Assembly: GCA_025356695.1 (NCBI GenBank) | Contig: JANXSE010000070.1 | Span: 1-31,224, forward strand | Origin: Betaproteobacteria bacterium | GTDB taxonomy: Bacteria > Pseudomonadota > Gammaproteobacteria > Burkholderiales > SG8-41 | Direction: 5' to 3' | Length of the DNA stretch: 31,224 nucleotides | Part shown: positions 15,278-24,324 of the stretch, piece after piece | Layout: each line of letters starts with the position of its first letter | Position numbering within the stretch: position 1 is the stretch's first letter | The notes under the pieces: generated by a model | What the model was told of the DNA's origin: nothing | What the model saw: only the letters and a program-made list of their open reading frames with translations | Databases searched by the model: none | Translations under genes and position numbers: made by a program

Positions 15278-16396
15278 TTATTGTTTTTGCTTGTTGCCCG
15301 ACGACACATCGTCCGCCGGCGCCACGACCGGCTCCCACGCGGTGCCGGTCGCGGACAATGCCGGCGTGTTGCCCGGCAACGCAGTCTGCCCCGGCGCGGC
15401 AAGGGCCGCGTTGTCGCGCGCCCCGTGCACGGTGTAGATATGCGGCGCACTGCGATTGATCTGCAACTGGAATATGTCGGGCCGGTTGTAGTGCCCGGCG
15501 AAATCGTGCCGCAGTTTCGCCTGCACGCCGACCTGCAAGTCGCAATCGGCATAGAGGATGCCTTCCTCCGGCCCCATCGGCCCGGCGAGCACGCGGCTCA
15601 GCGGGCTGACGATGACGCTGCCGCCGCAGGAGTTCGGGTCGCGCAGAAATTTTTCCGCCTCGGGCCCGACTTCAAGCTTGCGGATCATGTCGTCGTCCAC
15701 CGTGCCGCAGGCGGAAATAACATAGGCCTTGCTCATCTGCGCGAAGCCCTGCGCATCGATCGTCACGCGGTTGCGCAGCGGATCGCCGCTGGTCGGAAAA
15801 TGGTTCGGCCAGCTCATGGTATGGATGCGCGTGCCTTCGGCGGTCAACGCAAACACCGCCAGCGGGTTCGAGTTCTCGCCGCAGATCAGTCCGCTCATCG
15901 GGCCGAACTCCGACGGAAACGCGCCAAAGGTGTCGCCGAAACCACCCATATGCACCAGACGTTCGCCGACGGTCGGCATGATTTTCTGGTGCTTGCGAAT
16001 CAGTGTGCCGTCGGGGCCGAAATAGAGCTGGGTGTTGAACATGGTGCCGATGGTTTGCGGCATCTTTTCGCAAACGCCGATCACCACATAGGCATTGGCG
16101 TCACGCGCCGCCGCACCCAGCGCCGCCGTTTCCGGCCCCGGAATTTCCATCGAATTCTTGAACAGTTCGACGGCGAGTTTGTTGGCGATGGCACTGGTCG
16201 CCGCATGATGGTGGTACCAGACCGGATGCGCCGGGATGAAACCTTCAGGAAAGGCGATGACGCGGGCGCCATTGGCACCCGCCTCACGAATCAGGCGACA
16301 GGCTTTTTCCGTCGAACCGGTGCGGTCGAGAAATACCGAGGCGGCCTGCACGGCCGCCACCTTTACGGTCGGATAACTATCGCCCATGCTTTCCAT
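15278..16396 (-). CDS. Nitrilase-family carbon-nitrogen hydrolase
   Basis: A 372-residue cytoplasmic hydrolase of the true-nitrilase branch, which converts a nitrile to acid plus ammonia. The Glu-Lys-Cys triad is complete: E51 in IAFPEGFIPAHP, K138 in RKHQKIMPT and C172 in GLICGENSNPL, with the CGENxNP signature typical of nitrilases rather than amidases. The last 40 residues are Ala/Pro-rich and probably disordered. Two nearby ATGs (16396 and 16387, MGDS) compete and neither has a convincing Shine-Dalgarno; I kept the longer. It is 33 bases after a Bug gene and 87 before the AKR. The start is the least certain part. A nitrile or cyano intermediate in the pathway is inference. Confidence 0.92.
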   Translation of the reverse strand: MESMGDSYPTVKVAAVQAASVFLDRTGSTEKACRLIREAGANGARVIAFPEGFIPAHPVWYHHHAATSAIANKLAVELFKNSMEIPGPETAALGAAARDANAYVVIGVCEKMPQTIGTMFNTQLYFGPDGTLIRKHQKIMPTVGERLVHMGGFGDTFGAFPSEFGPMSGLICGENSNPLAVFALTAEGTRIHTMSWPNHFPTSGDPLRNRVTIDAQGFAQMSKAYVISACGTVDDDMIRKLEVGPEAEKFLRDPNSCGGSVIVSPLSRVLAGPMGPEEGILYADCDLQVGVQAKLRHDFAGHYNRPDIFQLQINRSAPHIYTVHGARDNAALAAPGQTALPGNTPALSATGTAWEPVVAPADDVSSGNKQKQ

Positions 16397-16429
16397 TCAA
16401 TGGCGTTGTAGCGGCCACGCGACGAGGCC

Positions 16430-17392
16430 TTATTGCGGTTTGATGCCGGCGGCCTTGACGATGCGTGTGTAGTCGTCGATTTCACTGCGCACAAACTTGT
16501 CGAAACCGGCCGGCGGCATGTTCAGCGCATCACTGCCGAGTTTCGCCAGTTGTTCGCGCACTTCGGGCGTCGCCAGCACACGGCCGATGTCCTTCGACAG
16601 TTGATCGACGATTTTTGCCGGCATTTTGGCCGGGCCCCACACGCCGAACCACAAGGCGAAATCAGAACCCGGAACGCCGGCCTCCGTCGTCGTCGGCACG
16701 TTAGGCAGCTGGTTCGAGCGCTTCAAGGTACTGACCGCGATCGCACGCAGTTTCCCCCCCTGCACGAACGAGAGCGCCGCCGCGATTGGCGCGAAATAGC
16801 CGTCGATGCGCCCGCCGATGAGATCGGTCGCCACCTCGGGCGTGCCTTTATACGGGATGTGGGCAAGGTTAATGCCCGCGGCCAGCTTGAACTTTTCCAG
16901 ATTGAGGTGGGTGCCGCTGCCAGTACCAGCCGAACCGAAATTCAGCTGGCCGGGTTTCGCCTTGGCGGCCGCAATCAACTCGGCCACCGTCTTGATGCTG
17001 GAGTTCGGCCCCACTACCAGCACATTCGGCTGTTCGGCGACCGGCGCGATGGCCGTGAAATCACGCAGCGTGTCGTACGGCAGATTCGCAAACAGTGCGG
17101 GGTTCACGGCCTGGGCCGACGAATTGAACAGCAGCGTATAGCCATCGGGCGCCGCCTTGGTCACGATACCGGCCGCAATCGTGCTGCCCGCGCCAGGACG
17201 GTTTTCCGCGACGACATTCTGGCCCCAGCCGTCGCCCAGCTTCTGGCCCAATACGCGCGCGATGATGTCGGTGGCGGTACCCGGCGTGAAACCGATCAAC
17301 ATGCGCACCGGACGATCCGGATATTTCTGCGCGAATGCGCAACCCGTCGCAAACAACAAAACGACTGCGAGAAAGCGAACGATGTTGCGCAT
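16430..17392 (-). CDS. Bug/TctC-family solute-binding protein
   Basis: A 320-residue Bug receptor with a Sec signal (about 1-22, ATGCAFAQ) followed by KYPDRPVRMLIGFTPG. The pocket loops are TPGTATD (36-42), AENRPGAGS (62-70) and HIPYKGTPE. The C-terminal segment FALWFGVWGPAKMPAKIVDQL is typical. The ATG at 17392 has GGAGGG about ten bases upstream. It is tightly placed between the 3-HIBADH-like gene (23 bases) and the nitrilase (33 bases), so it may bind a substrate, precursor or product of these enzymes. Ligand unknown. Confidence 0.95.
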   Translation of the reverse strand: MRNIVRFLAVVLLFATGCAFAQKYPDRPVRMLIGFTPGTATDIIARVLGQKLGDGWGQNVVAENRPGAGSTIAAGIVTKAAPDGYTLLFNSSAQAVNPALFANLPYDTLRDFTAIAPVAEQPNVLVVGPNSSIKTVAELIAAAKAKPGQLNFGSAGTGSGTHLNLEKFKLAAGINLAHIPYKGTPEVATDLIGGRIDGYFAPIAAALSFVQGGKLRAIAVSTLKRSNQLPNVPTTTEAGVPGSDFALWFGVWGPAKMPAKIVDQLSKDIGRVLATPEVREQLAKLGSDALNMPPAGFDKFVRSEIDDYTRIVKAAGIKPQ

Positions 17393-17415
17393 GACCTGCC
17401 CTCCGACAATATGAA

Positions 17416-18345
17416 TTACGAAAGTCCGTCGCCGATGTCGACGTTCTCGGATTTGAGTTCGACGCCAGACGCCTTCGCCTGCAGCAACAGCAGCTGCGAG
17501 AAATCCTGGTCGTAGCCGTTGCCGATCAGGGTTTGCACCTGATCGCGCGTGACCGAGGTCGTCGGCATCGGCACGCCGTACTGGCGGCCGGCACTCAATC
17601 CGAGATCGATATCCTTGCGCAGCAGTTCCGGCGTAAACGTGACGTGGAAATCGAGGTTCGACAACGCCGGCGTTTTATACGCAGTGAACATCGAACCCAT
17701 CACGCTCTTGTTGAGGAAATCGAGAAAGGCATGCCGCTGCATGCCCGCCTTCTCGGCCAGCACGGTGATTTCGCACAGGTTCTGGATGACGACACCCAGC
17801 ATGACGTTGTGGCAGATCTTGGCGATGCGCGACAATTCGCCGTCGCCGACATAACTGACGCCGCGGCCGATCGCATTCAGGTACGGCGCGACTGCTTCGA
17901 ATGCATCTTTCGGCCCGGAGGCCACCACCGTCAGCTTGCCGGCCTTGATGACTTTGGCATTGCCGGACACCGGCGAGGCGAGGAACTGCACGCCTTTCTC
18001 GGCCAACTTGGCGCGGATCTCGGCGGACTCTTCAAGCGAAATCGAGGTGCTGTCGACAACGATCTTCGGCTTGCCGCCCTTCGACATCACACCATTGGCA
18101 CCGAACAGGACCTCTTTGACGTCTTTGCCGGTGGAGACCATCGTGAAAATGATGTCGCAGCCCGCCAGGTCCGGCAACGTATCGACCACTTTCGCTCCAG
18201 ATTTCGCCAGCGGTTCGGCTTTGGCTTTGGTGCGGTTCCATACTGCAATATCACAACCGGATTTCGCCAGGCGTTCCGCCATCGCATAACCCATGCGGCC
18301 GATGCCGATCCAACCCAGTTTGTGCTGCTTCATGTTCGTTGCCAT
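17416..18345 (-). CDS. NAD(P)-dependent beta-hydroxyacid dehydrogenase (3-hydroxyisobutyrate dehydrogenase family)
   Basis: A 309-residue oxidoreductase of the 3-hydroxyisobutyrate dehydrogenase family, acting on beta-hydroxy acids or semialdehydes. The Rossmann motif GIGRMGYAMA is at 14-23, the substrate motif SPVSGNAKVIKAGKLTVVASG at about 124-144 (written in two parts: SPVSGNAKVIKAG, KLTVVASG), and the catalytic lysine K176 in RIAKICHN. The usual GxxxKxxNN is altered to end HN. The C-terminal helical domain is normal (LLRKDIDLGL). ATG at 18345 has AAAGG six bases upstream. It follows the alpha/beta hydrolase gene by 33 bases. Likely cytoplasmic; substrate not determinable. Confidence 0.93.
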   Translation of the reverse strand: MATNMKQHKLGWIGIGRMGYAMAERLAKSGCDIAVWNRTKAKAEPLAKSGAKVVDTLPDLAGCDIIFTMVSTGKDVKEVLFGANGVMSKGGKPKIVVDSTSISLEESAEIRAKLAEKGVQFLASPVSGNAKVIKAGKLTVVASGPKDAFEAVAPYLNAIGRGVSYVGDGELSRIAKICHNVMLGVVIQNLCEITVLAEKAGMQRHAFLDFLNKSVMGSMFTAYKTPALSNLDFHVTFTPELLRKDIDLGLSAGRQYGVPMPTTSVTRDQVQTLIGNGYDQDFSQLLLLQAKASGVELKSENVDIGDGLS

Positions 18346-18378
18346 GATTACCTTTCGATTGAAAACATCTGTCTTGAA

Positions 18379-19578
18379 TTATTTTGCGGCCGGTGCGGCA
18401 AGCTTGCGCTCGATCCACGGCAGCACCACTTCGTCGAGTACGCGGCGCTGCGGCCACTGTTCGGAGCGCCCCATGTGACCGCCATCCGGATTGACCCAGG
18501 CGTCTTTCGGGTCACCGTGTTTCATCATCAGATAGAGGTCGGCGATCGGCTGCTGGGTGTCTTTTTCACCGTTGACCAGCAGCATCGGCGCCGATGGCTT
18601 GTCGAGCCAGCCCTGCGTCTGCAACGACATGCGCGGCCCGTAGTTCAGGAATTCGTCGAGCGTCTTCACCTCGAAAATCGCCGAACGCGCCGGAAACAAG
18701 TCAAATAGATACTCGCGCGTCTTCAGGCCCGTGCGCTGCCACTCCGGCAGAAAATAGCCGTGGATGCCGACACCGTGCACCACTGCACCGCGCAAACGTG
18801 CGCGCTCGGTGTAGGCGAGGATCGCCGCCCAGTAGCCGCTCCAGCTCTGGCCGCGCACGACCACGCGTTTGGCGTCGATCTCCTTGCGCGTCTGCACCCA
18901 GTCGAGCACCTTCGAATACATGCGCTCCGCGCCGACATCGACCTTAAGCGGCGCCTGCCCGGTGCCCGGCATGTCGAGCGCCAGCACGGCGATGCCGCGG
19001 CGCATGAAACCATCGCTGGCAGCGGCGACGTCTTCCTTGCGCGTGTCGAGACCGCTGATGCCCATCATCAGCGGTGCCGGGCGCACGTTCGCGGGCAGCC
19101 GCAGATAACCGACGATTTCCTTGCCTTCAAACGGAATGCGCACGATTTCGAGGGGCGGATCGATCAGTTTGCCGTAGGCGGCAAACGCCTCGAGCGCTTT
19201 GACGTAAGCGCCTTTCTTGCCTTGCGAGTTCTCAGTCGGCCAGCGCGCGGTGTTGTAGACCTCCCACGCATGCTTGTAGGCCTCTGCCGCTTCTTTCGGC
19301 GACGTGGGCTGCAAAGACTTCGCTTTTTCGACGTAGCGGTCGCCGATGCGCACAAAGGCGGCAGCCCAGGTATCCGGCTGCAAATCGTTGATGCTGGTCA
19401 GCGCTTCGCGCATGTCTTCGGATTTCACGCCGCTGATTGGCGGCAGACTGCGATCGGCGCGGCGCTGCGCCTCCTGTTTTAATTCGGCGAGGTCACGCGG
19501 GCCGGTGCTTTGCGCGAACACCGCATGGTTCGCAACCATTGCAAGCGCGCCGATCAAAACCAGATACTTTATCTTCAT
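18379..19578 (-). CDS. Exported alpha/beta hydrolase, DUF1100/FrsA-like (2,6-dihydroxypseudooxynicotine-hydrolase-like) type
   Basis: A 399-residue serine hydrolase with a signal peptide (about 1-22, MVANHAVFAQ), a helical N-terminal cap (about 30-140) and an alpha/beta-hydrolase core. The nucleophile is S245 in VRGQSWSGYW; the acid is probably the Asp in LLVNGEKDTQQP and the base the His in DGGHMGRSEQ. The cap-plus-core plan resembles FrsA-like hydrolases and the C-C hydrolase of nicotine degradation, which cleave carbon-carbon or ester bonds; assignment beyond hydrolase is inference. Start at 19578 gives the signal peptide and has AGGAG upstream; the frame also runs through the heptamer repeat to 19614. 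It lies directly after the E2 gene. Confidence 0.87.
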   Translation of the reverse strand: MKIKYLVLIGALAMVANHAVFAQSTGPRDLAELKQEAQRRADRSLPPISGVKSEDMREALTSINDLQPDTWAAAFVRIGDRYVEKAKSLQPTSPKEAAEAYKHAWEVYNTARWPTENSQGKKGAYVKALEAFAAYGKLIDPPLEIVRIPFEGKEIVGYLRLPANVRPAPLMMGISGLDTRKEDVAAASDGFMRRGIAVLALDMPGTGQAPLKVDVGAERMYSKVLDWVQTRKEIDAKRVVVRGQSWSGYWAAILAYTERARLRGAVVHGVGIHGYFLPEWQRTGLKTREYLFDLFPARSAIFEVKTLDEFLNYGPRMSLQTQGWLDKPSAPMLLVNGEKDTQQPIADLYLMMKHGDPKDAWVNPDGGHMGRSEQWPQRRVLDEVVLPWIERKLAAPAAK

Positions 19579-19589
19579 CCCCTCGCTCC

Positions 19590-19617
19590 TCAGTCCTGAA
19601 TCCCGAATCCTCAATCC
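19590..19617. repeat. Four-copy heptamer tandem repeat next to a ribosome binding site
   Basis: On the minus strand the 28 bases read as GGATTGA, GGATTCG, GGATTCA, GGACTGA, followed by GGAGCGAGGGG and the ATG at 19578. The repeat abuts the Shine-Dalgarno of the alpha/beta hydrolase gene. Copy-number change would alter the gap E2 to hydrolase and perhaps translation. Confidence 0.7.
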
Positions 19618-19623
19618 TGCGCC

Positions 19624-20889
19624 TCAGGCATTCAGCGCCTGCACCCAGTCGCGGCTTTCCAGTATCGTTTTCACTTCGCGCAGAAAGGCCGCCGAATAGG
19701 CACCATCAAGCGCACGATGATCGAAGGTCTGCGCCAGCACGCCGACCGGGCGGATGGCGATGCTGTCGCCCTGCGCGCTCTCGATCACCACCGGCTTCTT
19801 TTTCACGCCGTCGGTGGAAAGGATCGCCACCTGTGGCTGGTTGATGATGGGCGCCGTAATCAGCGTACCGAACACGCCCGAGTTCGACAGCGTGTAGGTG
19901 CCGCCGGAGAGTTCATCCGGCTTGAGCTTGTTGCTGCGCGCGCGCTGCGCGAGGTCATTGATCTCGCGCGCAATTTGCGGCAACGATTTGTTCGGCACAT
20001 CTTTAATCACCGGCACCACCAGACCGTCGAAACTCAGATCGACGGCGATGCCGATATTAATGTGCGAATGAATCACCAGATCGTCGCCATCGAGGCTGGC
20101 GTTAAGCAGCGGAAATTTCGCCAGCGCCACCGACACCGCGCGCGCGATGAACGGCAGATAGGTCAGGCTGAAACCCTCGCGCGCTTTCCACGCCGCACCG
20201 GCCACACTGCGCGCCAGTTCCACTTTCGAGTAATCGACTTCGGTCGCCTGCAATACATGCGGCGCACTCTGCCATGATTTGACCAGATGCTGGGCGGTGC
20301 GCTTGCGCACGCTGTTCATCGGCTTGCGTATGTCGCCTGCGCCCAGTGCAATCGGTGCCGGTGCGGACAATTGCGCGCGTGCCGCGCTCGCGGTTGCGAC
20401 GCCGCCGCCGATGAGGGCAAGCACGTCTTCACGGGTGATGCGACCGTCCCGGCCCGTGCCGGCAATCGACGACGGATTGAGTTGATGTTCGGCAATCAGG
20501 CGCCGCACCACCGGCGACAGTCGGTCGGCCGCCGAAACCTTGCCGATGCGCGCAGCAACCGGTGCGGACGCGACTGCGGCGGCAGGTGCGCTGGCCACCG
20601 CGGCAGCCGGGACACTTGCAACGGCCTTCGCCGCAGGCGCCGGTACCGTCGCACCGCCCGCTTCGCGGATCACGGCGAGCCGCGTGCCAACCTTGGCCGT
20701 CACGCCCTCCTGCACCAGAATCTCGGTGATCACGCCATCGGCCTGTGCCGGAATTTCGGTACTGACCTTGTCGGTTTCGACATCGAACAGCGTATCGTCA
20801 GCCTTGACCGTATCGCCGACTTTTTTATACCACTTGGTAACGACGCCTTCGACCACTGTTTCGCCGAGTTGCGGCATGATGACATCCAT
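19624..20889 (-). CDS. Dihydrolipoamide acyltransferase (E2) of a 2-oxoacid dehydrogenase complex
   Basis: A 421-residue E2 core enzyme that takes the acyl group from E1 onto its lipoyl arm and transfers it to CoA. Domains: an N-terminal lipoyl domain (1-76) with the lipoylated K41 in ETDKVS; an Ala/Pro-rich linker (about 80-115); a peripheral-subunit-binding domain (122-158, RLSPVVRRLIAEH...GRDGRITREDV) for E1/E3; a second linker; and the catalytic domain (about 185-421) with H391 and D395 in FDHRALDG. AGGAG precedes the ATG at good spacing. It is separated from its E1 genes by two amidohydrolase genes. Whether it is pyruvate-, branched-chain- or acetoin-type cannot be decided from sequence by eye. 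No E3 gene is in the window. Confidence 0.95.
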   Translation of the reverse strand: MDVIMPQLGETVVEGVVTKWYKKVGDTVKADDTLFDVETDKVSTEIPAQADGVITEILVQEGVTAKVGTRLAVIREAGGATVPAPAAKAVASVPAAAVASAPAAAVASAPVAARIGKVSAADRLSPVVRRLIAEHQLNPSSIAGTGRDGRITREDVLALIGGGVATASAARAQLSAPAPIALGAGDIRKPMNSVRKRTAQHLVKSWQSAPHVLQATEVDYSKVELARSVAGAAWKAREGFSLTYLPFIARAVSVALAKFPLLNASLDGDDLVIHSHINIGIAVDLSFDGLVVPVIKDVPNKSLPQIAREINDLAQRARSNKLKPDELSGGTYTLSNSGVFGTLITAPIINQPQVAILSTDGVKKKPVVIESAQGDSIAIRPVGVLAQTFDHRALDGAYSAAFLREVKTILESRDWVQALNA

Positions 20890-20919
20890 CTACATCTCCT
20901 GAACTGTTCTGACCTGCGA

Positions 20920-22590
20920 TTACTTCGATGCCTCGTAAACGACCTTGCCGTTGACCATTGTCAGCAACGGTTTGATATCTTTGATCTGATCCTCTGCGAC
21001 GGTCATGTAATCGCGGTCGAGCACCAGCAAATCGGCGTACTTTCCCTTCTGTAACGAACCGATCGCATCTTCGCGGAAGGCAAACGCCGCGTTATTGCGC
21101 GTGTGCGCGATCAGCGCTTCAGCGCGCGTCAGTTTCTGCTGGTTGACCTCGAAGCCGCCGATCATGCGGCCGCTCACCGCCCATCCCAGCGTGTAGAACG
21201 GATTCGACGGCGTCACCGCAGTCGCATCCGAACCGAGGCCGAAGTGGATGCCGCCATCCTGCACCAACCGTAGCGGCGGCATGTGGTAAGCCGTGTCACC
21301 ATAAACATTGTGGAAAAGTACGCCCTGGATCGACGGCCGGCTGTGCAGCTGCACGCGCATACCCAGCCTGCGCAGGCGCTCGAGGTCCTGCGGCTCGAGC
21401 TGGTCGACGTGCGAGAAAGTCCAATTGAGGCCTTTGACCGGCTTCGTCTTGTTGATCTCTTCGATTGCTGACAGAAAAGCCTCGATCGAACCGCGCAGTT
21501 GCGCATGCACGTTGAGCGTCATGTTCTTGTCGGCCACCGCTTGCGCGATGCGTTTCCATTGCACCATGTTTTCCGCAGAAGGCTGGGTCTTTTCGACCAG
21601 CGTGCTGTCGTGCAGCGGAAAGTAGACGGTTTCGCCATAGCCGAGATTATCGAACCAGTCATCGCCCTGGAACGGCTTCATGCCCTTGATCGTGTTCAGC
21701 GCAACATCTACGTCCTTCGGCGACTCCGGCTCCAGCCACAGGTGGTAGTAGACGCGCATGGTCAGCGCCTTCTGCTGCACCAGCGCCTTCACCGGCTCGA
21801 AATACTTCGGCGCGAAACCGCGCCCGCCCATGTCGATGTACGAGGTCATGCCCATGCGGTTCAATTCCGCGTACATCGCCTTTGCGTTCTCGATCATTTT
21901 CGGCATCGGCACTTCGCCGAGCTTGGCGAGCGTCACGCGCACTGCGCCGCCGCCGTTGAGCACGCCAGTGGCCTGCCCTTTCGAATCGCGCATGATGGTG
22001 CCGCCGGGCGGATTGGGTGTTTTGTCGTCGATGCCGAGCGCTTTCAGCCCCGGCGTGTTCGTGTAGATGCGGAAATAGATGAGTTGCAGCACCAACGGGT
22101 TGTTCGGTGCAATGCGATCGAGTTCCTCTTTGGTGAAACCGCGACGGTCGTCGGCGAACTGCTCGATCGACCAGCCGCCCAGCACCAGCACCCACTCGCC
22201 GGGTTTCGAAGCCCGCGCCTTCGCCGCAATCATGTCGAGCGCCTGCTTGCGCGAAGTCACGCCATCGAGACGCACTTCACGGTCCCAGTATTCGGCGGCA
22301 CGCATGAAATGCGCATGGTTGTCGATCAGGCCGGGGATGACCGTCTTGCCTTTGAGGTCAATCCTGCGCGTCTGCGATCCGGCCAGCTTGCCGATCTCCG
22401 CGTTACTGCCGGTCGCCATCACGCGCTCGCCCTTCACTGCCACCGCCTGCGCCACGCTGAAGCGATCGTCGACCGTCAGCACCTTGCCATTGACCAGCAC
22501 GACATCCGCGGTTTCGGCGGCGAACGTCAGCGACGCACAGGACAGCGCCAGTGCCAGCGATAGGCGCGCGAACGTGTTATTCGTTTTCAT
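20920..22590 (-). CDS. Exported YtcJ-type amidohydrolase (Amidohydro_3), paralog 2
   Basis: A 556-residue metal-dependent hydrolase of the amidohydrolase superfamily acting on C-N bonds of amides or cyclic amides. A signal peptide (about 1-25, LALSCASLTFAAE) predicts periplasmic location, unusual for the family. A small beta-sandwich (27-85) precedes the TIM barrel. The metal motif HxH is H92-H94 (LIDNHAHF); further ligands are probably in LNVHAQ, WTFSHVDQ and GLGSDATAV. It closely matches the neighbour at 22622-24277 but has Arg (R174) where that one has His in the YNHSYLN segment. GAGGAG supports the ATG. It sits 31 bases before E2. Substrate unknown. Confidence 0.92.
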   Translation of the reverse strand: MKTNNTFARLSLALALSCASLTFAAETADVVLVNGKVLTVDDRFSVAQAVAVKGERVMATGSNAEIGKLAGSQTRRIDLKGKTVIPGLIDNHAHFMRAAEYWDREVRLDGVTSRKQALDMIAAKARASKPGEWVLVLGGWSIEQFADDRRGFTKEELDRIAPNNPLVLQLIYFRIYTNTPGLKALGIDDKTPNPPGGTIMRDSKGQATGVLNGGGAVRVTLAKLGEVPMPKMIENAKAMYAELNRMGMTSYIDMGGRGFAPKYFEPVKALVQQKALTMRVYYHLWLEPESPKDVDVALNTIKGMKPFQGDDWFDNLGYGETVYFPLHDSTLVEKTQPSAENMVQWKRIAQAVADKNMTLNVHAQLRGSIEAFLSAIEEINKTKPVKGLNWTFSHVDQLEPQDLERLRRLGMRVQLHSRPSIQGVLFHNVYGDTAYHMPPLRLVQDGGIHFGLGSDATAVTPSNPFYTLGWAVSGRMIGGFEVNQQKLTRAEALIAHTRNNAAFAFREDAIGSLQKGKYADLLVLDRDYMTVAEDQIKDIKPLLTMVNGKVVYEASK

Positions 22591-22621
22591 GGGTTTCTCC
22601 TCGGCCCCGCTTCACGCCGGT

Positions 22622-24277
22622 TCATTTTTTCTCGTAGACGACTACGCCGCCGACCATCGTGATCACCGGCTTGATGTCCTTGATCTGGTCCGCCGGAATG
22701 GTTAGGTAATCGCGGTCAAGCACCAGCAGGTCGGCGTACTTGCCGCTCTGGATCGAACCAAGGTTCGATTCCTGGAACAGGATGGCCGCGTTGCTGCGCG
22801 TGTGCGCGATCAGTGCCTCTTCGCGTGTAATGCTCTGCCGGTTGACCTTGCGGCCGCCGATCATCTTGCCGGTCACCGCAAACGACAGCGTGTAAAACGG
22901 ACTTGAGGTCGTCACCGCGGTGGCGTCGGAACCGAGGCCCCAGCGGATGCCGCTGTCCTGGACGCGACGGAACGGCGGCATGTCCCAAGCCTTGTCGCCA
23001 TGCGCCTTGTGCATCAGCGCGCCCTGGATCAGCGGACGACTGTGGATCAGCGCCGACATGCCAAGCTTCTTCATGCGATCGAGCTGCACCTCGTCGATCT
23101 GGTCGAGATGCGAGAACGACCAGCGAAAACCCTTGAACGGCACCGCCTTTTCAATCTCTTCGTACTGGTCGAGGAAGAGATTGATGACATCGTTCATCTC
23201 AACGTGTGTGTTGTAGTAAAGCCCCTTCTCGGCCAGCGCGAGGGCAACCCGTTTGAACTGCAGCATGTCCTCGGGCTTGGTATTGCTGACCGCGCGCAGC
23301 AACTGAGTGGTCACCGGCGCGTAACCGGATTCGCCCCAGCCGAGATTGTTGAAATAGTCGTTGCCCTGGAAAGGCTTCTGCTGGGCGATCACTTTCAAAA
23401 CCTCATCAACCTGCGCCGGCGTACCCGGTTGCTGGATGGTCGTCCAGAACGCGCGGATATTCAGCTCGCCGCGCTCGGAGAGATATTTATACGGCTCGTA
23501 GTGCTTGGGGCCCATGCCGCGCCCGCCGGCATCCATCCACCCTGTCACACCCATCGAATTCAGTTCGGCGACCAGCTTGCGCGTGTTGGCCAGCCACTCG
23601 TCGTGTTCGGGCAACGGAACTTTCGCCGCGACGAATGCAACACCGCCGGCACCACGCACCACACCTGTCAACTTGCCTGCGGCGTCTTTTTCGATCTTGC
23701 CGTTGCTCGGGTCGGGTGTGGTTTCATCGATCTTCGCCGCCTTGAGCGCCGCGCCATTCAGATAGCTGTGGTTGTAGACCGACTGGATGACCACCGGATT
23801 ATTCGGTGCCATACGGTCGAGTTCGTCCTGTGGAAAGCCGCGCGGATCATCGGTAAATTGTTCCTCCGACCAGCCGCCGAGCGTGGCGATCCACTCGCCC
23901 GGTTTGGCGGTGCGCAGACGATCTGCCAGCATTTTGACCGCCTGCTTGCGCGTAGTGACGCCGTCGAAACGCAATTCGTCATGCTCGGCCGCGCGGATCC
24001 AGTGCGCGTGGTTGTCGATCAGACCCGGAATCACCGTCCTGCCCTTGAGGTCAATGATCCTGGCACCCGCCGCAGCCTGTTTGCGCACCTCGGCGTTTTT
24101 GCCAACCGCAACAATGCGGCTGCCCTTGATCGCCACCGCTTGCGCGATATTAAACTGATCATCGACGGTGACGATCTTGCCGTTCACCAGAATCAGATCC
24201 GCCTCGCCGGCGTACGCCGCCATGCCAATGCAGAGTAGACCCGTTGTTACGATTGCGCGCACAAAACTTCCAGCCAT
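22622..24277 (-). CDS. Exported YtcJ-type amidohydrolase (Amidohydro_3), paralog 1
   Basis: A 551-residue YtcJ-type amidohydrolase with a Sec signal (about 1-23, GMAAYAGEA). The HxH metal motif is H90-H92 (LIDNHAHW); other likely ligands lie in YNTHVEMND, WSFSHLDQI and GLGSDATAV. Shared with the tandem paralog: GEWxxxLGGWS, ELDRxAPNNP, LGMxxxxHSRPxIQG and the C-terminal GKYADLLVLDRDY. H170 in YNHSYLN is kept here but is Arg in the paralog. GGAGG five bases upstream of the ATG supports the start. It follows the E1 beta gene by 47 bases. The two probably arose by an old duplication and may hydrolyse related amides or lactams outside the cytoplasm (inference). Confidence 0.92.
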   Translation of the reverse strand: MAGSFVRAIVTTGLLCIGMAAYAGEADLILVNGKIVTVDDQFNIAQAVAIKGSRIVAVGKNAEVRKQAAAGARIIDLKGRTVIPGLIDNHAHWIRAAEHDELRFDGVTTRKQAVKMLADRLRTAKPGEWIATLGGWSEEQFTDDPRGFPQDELDRMAPNNPVVIQSVYNHSYLNGAALKAAKIDETTPDPSNGKIEKDAAGKLTGVVRGAGGVAFVAAKVPLPEHDEWLANTRKLVAELNSMGVTGWMDAGGRGMGPKHYEPYKYLSERGELNIRAFWTTIQQPGTPAQVDEVLKVIAQQKPFQGNDYFNNLGWGESGYAPVTTQLLRAVSNTKPEDMLQFKRVALALAEKGLYYNTHVEMNDVINLFLDQYEEIEKAVPFKGFRWSFSHLDQIDEVQLDRMKKLGMSALIHSRPLIQGALMHKAHGDKAWDMPPFRRVQDSGIRWGLGSDATAVTTSSPFYTLSFAVTGKMIGGRKVNRQSITREEALIAHTRSNAAILFQESNLGSIQSGKYADLLVLDRDYLTIPADQIKDIKPVITMVGGVVVYEKK

Positions 24278-24324
24278 GACTTCCTCCGCGATGCCGTTAA
24301 AGGCTTATGGGTATGAACGACCGT

